46,893 bases of DNA from Deltaproteobacteria bacterium. GTDB lineage: Bacteria; Desulfobacterota; Desulfobaccia; Desulfobaccales; 0-14-0-80-60-11. The notes under the pieces were generated by a model. It worked only from the letters and a program-made list of their open reading frames with translations. It was not told the DNA's origin and made no database searches. The stretch covers positions 1 to 46,893 of the forward strand of contig JACQYN010000031.1 of the NCBI GenBank assembly GCA_016208235.1, given 5' to 3'. The translations under genes and the position numbers were made by a program. Numbering within the stretch: the first letter of the stretch is position 1; every line of letters starts with the position of its first letter. Shown piece by piece: positions 43,569 through 46,893 of the stretch.

Positions 43569-44015
43569 TCAGGTAGTTTTGGCCTTGCGGCGGAATCCCC
43601 GCTCCCCTAAACCCTTCTCCTTGGCCAGCTTACGGCGCTGCTCTGAATATTCTTTGCAGACCAGGGGGAACTTCTTGGGATCCAGACCGTATTGCCGGTA
43701 ATATTCGGCAGGCACCAATTTGTGGGCCTTACGCAGATGGGCCTTTAAGGTCCGCATCTTTTTACCGCACTCCAGACAAACAACATATTTTTCTTTGACA
43801 ATCTCATCCAGGGGGATTGAAGGTTTTTTAACAACTGCCGCTTCTTTGCCCTTCCCCATGGGAACAGCCTCAGCCATGGTAATTTCGCCTTCCAAGGAGG
43901 ACAATAGATTGTATATATCTTTAATCTCCTCCACCAACTCCTTGGGGGTGAGTTCGCTCATTGAGGCATGGGAAATTACAATTTGAGCCGTCAATTTTAA
44001 AACTTCGGTAGCCAT
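43569..44015 (-). CDS. MucR/Ros-family zinc-finger transcriptional regulator
   Basis: A 148-residue Ros/MucR-type regulator. The C2H2-like zinc finger CLECGKKMRTLKAHLRKAH places ligands at C80, C83, H93 and H98, followed by KLVPAEYYRQYGLDPKKFPLV, the conserved family block, and a basic tail. The N-terminal 50 residues are helical and probably oligomerise. Such proteins repress or silence AT-rich promoters for exopolysaccharide, motility or horizontally acquired genes. It has its own strong promoter at 44088-44117 and a terminator at 43497-43523. The target genes cannot be told from this window. Confidence 0.92.
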   Translation of the reverse strand: MATEVLKLTAQIVISHASMSELTPKELVEEIKDIYNLLSSLEGEITMAEAVPMGKGKEAAVVKKPSIPLDEIVKEKYVVCLECGKKMRTLKAHLRKAHKLVPAEYYRQYGLDPKKFPLVCKEYSEQRRKLAKEKGLGERGFRRKAKTT

Positions 44016-44087
44016 AAGAATCCTTCCTCTCCTTATATTTTATAAAATACTGTGATGATATAGAGCAGGCAGTACCCTAATGACTAA

Positions 44088-44117
44088 TTTATAGTTAACT
44101 ATTATTTATCTTGTCAA
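44088..44117 (-). promoter_or_regulatory. Strong promoter of the MucR-type gene with palindromic spacer
   Basis: The minus strand has TTGACA (44112-44117), an 18-base spacer and TATAAA (44088-44093), about 70 bases before the start codon at 44015. A perfect 12-bp palindrome ATAGTTAACTAT (44091-44102) overlaps the -10 and spacer, an ideal site for a repressor, possibly autoregulation. Confidence 0.65.
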
Positions 44118-44195
44118 GACATTTTTATATTTTTTTACACTTCCCATCATTTTATTCCCCATTATAGGAACGAATGCTACAAATAACCTCTAAAC

Positions 44196-44879
44196 TCATG
44201 ATTTGGTTCCCTTCGCCATATTCTGTAAAAGCGCCGGGTCATTGATAGTAATCTTTCCCTTCTCCATCTCTATCGCCCCCAAACTCTTGAACCTGGCCAA
44301 AGTGCGGGATAAGGTTTCACTGATAGTACCCAGATAAGCAGCAAGGTGAGTTTTGGTGGTAGGCAACGCAAAGGTCAACCCCGCAGCTACGCGGCCATGA
44401 GTTTCCTGGCATCTTTCCAGGAGGTAGCGGGCCAGTCGGGCTGATACTTCCTTGAGGGACACATCTTCCAGTTGTCTGGTCAGGTGATAGAGCAACCGGC
44501 TCAAAGTGGCGAGCATATTGCGGGCCAGGGCCGGAGAGGCCGCCAGGTATTGCAAAAAGACCTTTTTAGGAAAAAAAAGGGTTTGGCAATCCTCCAGCGT
44601 CATGGCGGTAGCCGGATAGGGGCTGTCGGCAAAGACCACCGCCTCCCCGAAAGTCTCCCCCGGCTGCACCAGGCGGATGATATACTCTTTGCCGTCCGGG
44701 GAGGTTTTTACCAGTTTGACCAGCCCGGTTACCAACATGTAAAAGCCCTGGGGCTCTTTTCCTTCCCAAAAAATGGAGGCCTGGCGGGGAAAATCGCGAC
44801 TTACGGCCAGATCCGCCAATGCCTCCAGATCGGTTTCCGACACCCCGGAAAAGAGATGGGCCTCCCGCAGGATCTTCAT
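44196..44879 (-). CDS. Crp/Fnr-family regulator (DNR/HcpR-like)
   Basis: A 227-residue protein. It has a cyclic-nucleotide-binding-type beta roll (about 8-120; GETFGEAVVFADSPYPATAM), a dimerisation helix, and a C-terminal HTH with PTTKTHLAAYLGTISETLSR (173-192). The recognition helix carries ET-x-SR (ETLSR, 188-192), as in FNR/DNR, which read TTG..CAA half-sites. The FNR iron-sulfur cysteines are lacking: the only cysteines are C98 and C157. This favours a haem or ligand-sensing type such as DNR or HcpR, which control nitrosative-stress genes. hcp lies 5 kb away with a matching palindrome. The start at 44879 follows GGAGGATATTATCCATAAA. Confidence 0.88.
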   Translation of the reverse strand: MKILREAHLFSGVSETDLEALADLAVSRDFPRQASIFWEGKEPQGFYMLVTGLVKLVKTSPDGKEYIIRLVQPGETFGEAVVFADSPYPATAMTLEDCQTLFFPKKVFLQYLAASPALARNMLATLSRLLYHLTRQLEDVSLKEVSARLARYLLERCQETHGRVAAGLTFALPTTKTHLAAYLGTISETLSRTLARFKSLGAIEMEKGKITINDPALLQNMAKGTKS

Positions 44880-45137
44880 TTTATGGATAATATCCTCCTT
44901 CGGTCCTGATGGTCAGGACTTGAGTTTTGACTAATTTTGCAGTAACCGCACCATTTGACAAGAGAAATATGATGATGGAACGCGGCGGAGTTAAGGAAGG
45001 AGCCTGCCCTGCCTTTGCAGTTGACGGGACCGGAGCCCGTTTGGTAGATTGCAATGGCCGTAACCAGAATGTAGAAAGAGCTTTTCCCCTGCAAATTTAT
45101 TAAGCTTGACCTGTATCGGCAAATTATTGTTTCTTAA

Positions 45138-45158
45138 CCGAAGACCGAAGACCGAAAA
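45138..45158 (+). repeat. Three heptamer repeats (CCGAAGA/CCGAAAA)
   Basis: CCGAAGA, CCGAAGA and CCGAAAA follow each other without gaps in the 338-base space between the Crp/Fnr gene and the substrate-binding-protein gene. Nothing else is recognised in that space beyond the RBS AAAGGAGC at about 45205-45212. Confidence 0.6.
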
Positions 45159-45217
45159 CGGTATTAGAAAACGCCGCCGGACCGGGGTGTTATCTTCATC
45201 GCCGAAAGGAGCAAGAC

Positions 45218-46363
45218 ATGAGGTGGCTGAGGTGGGCTATGGTCGTATTGTTGGCGTTTAGCTGGCTGGCCGCCGGCTGCGCCCCCAAGGAAGAAAACGT
45301 GATCCGTTTGGGAGTCAATGCTGAACTCACCGGCAGCAAACCCACAGTGGGCGACTCCTGCAAAAAAGCCGCGGAACTCCTGGCCGCCCAGGTGAATCAG
45401 GCCGGGGGCCTCAAGGTGGGGGACAAACAATACCCCCTCAAACTCTTCATCGAAGATAACGAAGATAAAGCCGAATCCGCCGCGGCCGTGGCCCAGAAGC
45501 TCATCAGCCAAAACAACGTCCTGGCCATTATCGGCCCCAACGCTTCGGGCAACGCCATTCCCGCGGCCCGTATCTGTGAAGACGCGGGGGTGATCATGGT
45601 GACCCCTTGGTCCACCAATCCCAAAACCACGGAAGGTAAGAAATTCGTTTTCCGGGCCTGCTTTATCGACGATTTCCAGGGCCAGGTGATGGCCAAGTTC
45701 GCCCGGGATAACCTTAAGGCCGAGACCGCGGCCGTTCTCTATGACGTGGCCTCGGAATACAACAAGGGTATTGCCGAATTCTTCAAGAAATTCTTCGAGG
45801 CCGCGGGAGGCAAGGTGGTGGCCTTCGAATCCTACACCAAGGACGACAAGGACTTCTCCTCCCAGCTCACCACCACTAAGGCCGCCAATCCCGGGGTGCT
45901 CTTCCTCCCCAACTACTATAACGAGGTGCCCCTCCAGGCCCAGCAGGCCCGGCGCCTGGGTCTTACCTGCCCCTTTATCGGCTCCGATTCCTGGGGCAGC
46001 GAGGAGCTTCTGCGCCTGGGGGCCAAGGACCTGGAAGGCTCTTTTTTCAGCACCCATTACGCCCCGGATATCGCTACTCCCAAGGCCCAGAAATTCATCA
46101 AGGACTATGAAACAAAATACGGCAAAAAACCCGATGACGTGGCGGCTCTGACCTACGACGCCGGCCAACTGCTATGCGCGGCCATCATCTGGGCCGGGGA
46201 GTTGGACCGGAAAAAAGTGCGGGACGCCCTGGCCACCATTCAGAAATTCGAAGGGGTCACCGGCCAGATGAATTTTAAAAACCTCTGCGACCCCGTCAAG
46301 AGCGCGGTCATCCTCCAGATCAAAGAGGGCAAATTCACCTACCACGCTACGGTGCAGCCTTAG
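45218..46363 (+). CDS. Branched-chain amino acid ABC transporter substrate-binding lipoprotein
   Basis: A 381-residue LivK-type periplasmic binding protein. It has a lipoprotein signal with LAAGC (Cys21). The typical type I fold features are NVIRLGVNAELTGSKPTVGD near 27-46, LAIIGPNASGNAIPAA near 106-121 and VTPWSTNP near 129-137; later blocks are FIGSDSWGSEELLRLG and DDVAALTYDAGQLL. It delivers leucine/isoleucine/valine or a related small solute to the permease encoded from 46504. The RBS is AAAGGAGC, and the ATG is at 45218. The substrate is not certain, because Liv-type binding proteins also take up amides and aromatic acids. Confidence 0.92.
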   Translation: MRWLRWAMVVLLAFSWLAAGCAPKEENVIRLGVNAELTGSKPTVGDSCKKAAELLAAQVNQAGGLKVGDKQYPLKLFIEDNEDKAESAAAVAQKLISQNNVLAIIGPNASGNAIPAARICEDAGVIMVTPWSTNPKTTEGKKFVFRACFIDDFQGQVMAKFARDNLKAETAAVLYDVASEYNKGIAEFFKKFFEAAGGKVVAFESYTKDDKDFSSQLTTTKAANPGVLFLPNYYNEVPLQAQQARRLGLTCPFIGSDSWGSEELLRLGAKDLEGSFFSTHYAPDIATPKAQKFIKDYETKYGKKPDDVAALTYDAGQLLCAAIIWAGELDRKKVRDALATIQKFEGVTGQMNFKNLCDPVKSAVILQIKEGKFTYHATVQP

Positions 46364-46392
46364 AAAGTGTTGTGGGGGAGGGTGGGTTATTT

Positions 46393-46462
46393 CAGTAATC
46401 AGTAACCAGTGGTCAGTGATCAGTATTTTTCTCTGGCCACTGGCCACTGATCACTGATCACT
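46393..46462. repeat. Heptamer-repeat hairpin between livK-like and livH-like genes
   Basis: Left arm heptamers are CAGTAAT, CAGTAAC, CAGTGGT and CAGTGAT plus CAGT (46393-46424). Right arm heptamers are CTGGCCA, CTGGCCA, CTGATCA and CTGATCA plus CT (46433-46462). The arms are roughly complementary and can form a long hairpin in the mRNA, which could lower expression of the permease relative to the abundant binding protein. Confidence 0.7.
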
Positions 46463-46503
46463 ATCTCCCCCGGCTATCCTCGTAAAACGTAAAGATACCG
46501 CCT

Positions 46504-46893
46504 ATGTTTCAAATATTGGCCCAAAACGTCTTGAACGCCCTGCAGTTGGGGAGCGTCTATGCCCTCATTGCCCTGGGCTATACCATGGTCTACGGCATCC
46601 TCACCCTGATCAATTTTGCCCACGGGGACATCTTCATGGTGGGGGCTTATTTGAGTCTGGCGGCTGCGGTTTTCCTAATGGGGCTGCCCCTGGGCCTGCC
46701 GGCGGTGGTGGTGTTTGTGGGGGCCCTGTGCTTCAGCATGGCGCTCACCGCGCTTTTGGGGGTGACCATTGAGCGCCTGGCTTACCGGCCCCTGCGCCAG
46801 GCCCCCAGGGTCTCCGCGGTGATCACCGCCCTGGGGGTGGGCTTGTTCCTGGAAAACTTTACCTTGGGCATCCTGGGCCCAGAGCCCCGTCAC
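46504..46893 (+). CDS. livH: Branched-chain amino acid ABC transporter permease, LivH type (3' end outside window)
   Basis: The first 130 residues of a LivH-type permease. They open MFQILAQNVLNALQLGSVYA, with the diagnostic ALGYTMVYGILTLINFAHGD, several membrane helices, and IERLAYRPLRQAPRVSAVIT, which matches the LivH family. The frame stays open to the window edge. It is 140 bases after the substrate-binding gene, in the same direction, so the order binding protein-LivH (then presumably LivM, LivG, LivF) is expected. Confidence 0.92.
   Translation, partial: MFQILAQNVLNALQLGSVYALIALGYTMVYGILTLINFAHGDIFMVGAYLSLAAAVFLMGLPLGLPAVVVFVGALCFSMALTALLGVTIERLAYRPLRQAPRVSAVITALGVGLFLENFTLGILGPEPRH

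Noticed and set aside
45164-46168. Long minus-strand frame (334 residues) opposite the substrate-binding protein
   Set aside because: Gly/Val/His-rich antisense shadow of the livK-like gene, no start signals.
45138-46462. CRISPR array
   Set aside because: Repeats are 7 bases with no spacers, and no cas genes are present; they are simple heptamer repeats.

Overview
The window looks like a chromosomal segment of a GC-rich, Gram-negative anaerobe, most likely a Desulfobacterota (deltaproteobacterial) lineage. The reasons are the lipoprotein and tripartite RND architecture, a type with hybrid cluster protein (Hcp), a MucR-type zinc-finger regulator and a Liv-type amino-acid ABC transporter. The taxonomic call is inference from gene content only.

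Layout. (1) 1-8009: the C-terminus of one RND pump, an AT-richer metallophosphoesterase/PAP2 phosphatase pair transcribed divergently, then a complete outer membrane factor/adaptor/RND operon. (2) 8010-9074: degenerate DNA with an IS1380-type transposase remnant. (3) 9075-18245: a metal-efflux operon. It encodes a Cys-rich exported small protein, CzcC/CzcB/CzcA-like pump parts, a short-T-loop PII-like protein and a ZntA/CadA-type P1B ATPase. The ATPase gene carries an out-of-frame internal deletion. A small OB-type lipoprotein follows. (4) 18246-20846: mobile-element debris, with an ORF-less group II intron region (two domain V hairpins), a transposase tail and an IS630 transposase stopped by one in-frame TAA. 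(5) 21210-33638: an island of large nucleic-acid enzymes. A SNF2 helicase plus SWIM zinc-finger protein (+ strand) face a DUF1156 DNA methyltransferase plus XRE-SNF2/DUF3883 helicase (- strand). A damaged IS4 element sits between them and supplies the last codons of the methyltransferase. The XRE and helicase frames are separated by an apparent one-base indel in a C tract. A tRNA-Arg(CCG) bounds the island on the right. (6) 34417-39230 (- strand): a C45-type Ntn hydrolase, an exported protein, two tandem paralogous membrane proteins, an out-of-frame pirin/HtrA-PDZ gene chimera, and hcp with a CRP/FNR-type palindrome placed at about -41.5. (7) 39594-46893: a Pro/Lys-rich exported protein, pheT-merR without pheS, a MucR-type regulator with a strong promoter, a DNR/HcpR-like regulator, and the start of a branched-chain amino-acid ABC transporter operon flanked by heptamer repeats.

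How the genes work together. Regions 1 and 3 export metals or other toxic compounds from periplasm and cytoplasm. Region 5 is a candidate defence locus, with a methyltransferase and helicase operon reminiscent of the helicase/methylase pairs of class 1 DISARM and DUF1156 loci but without their other core genes. The Crp/Fnr protein in region 7 is a plausible regulator of hcp in region 6. Several genes are visibly broken (P1B ATPase, IS630, IS4, pirin/HtrA, XRE-SNF2), so the segment has had repeated small deletions and insertions, or the assembly carries indel errors.
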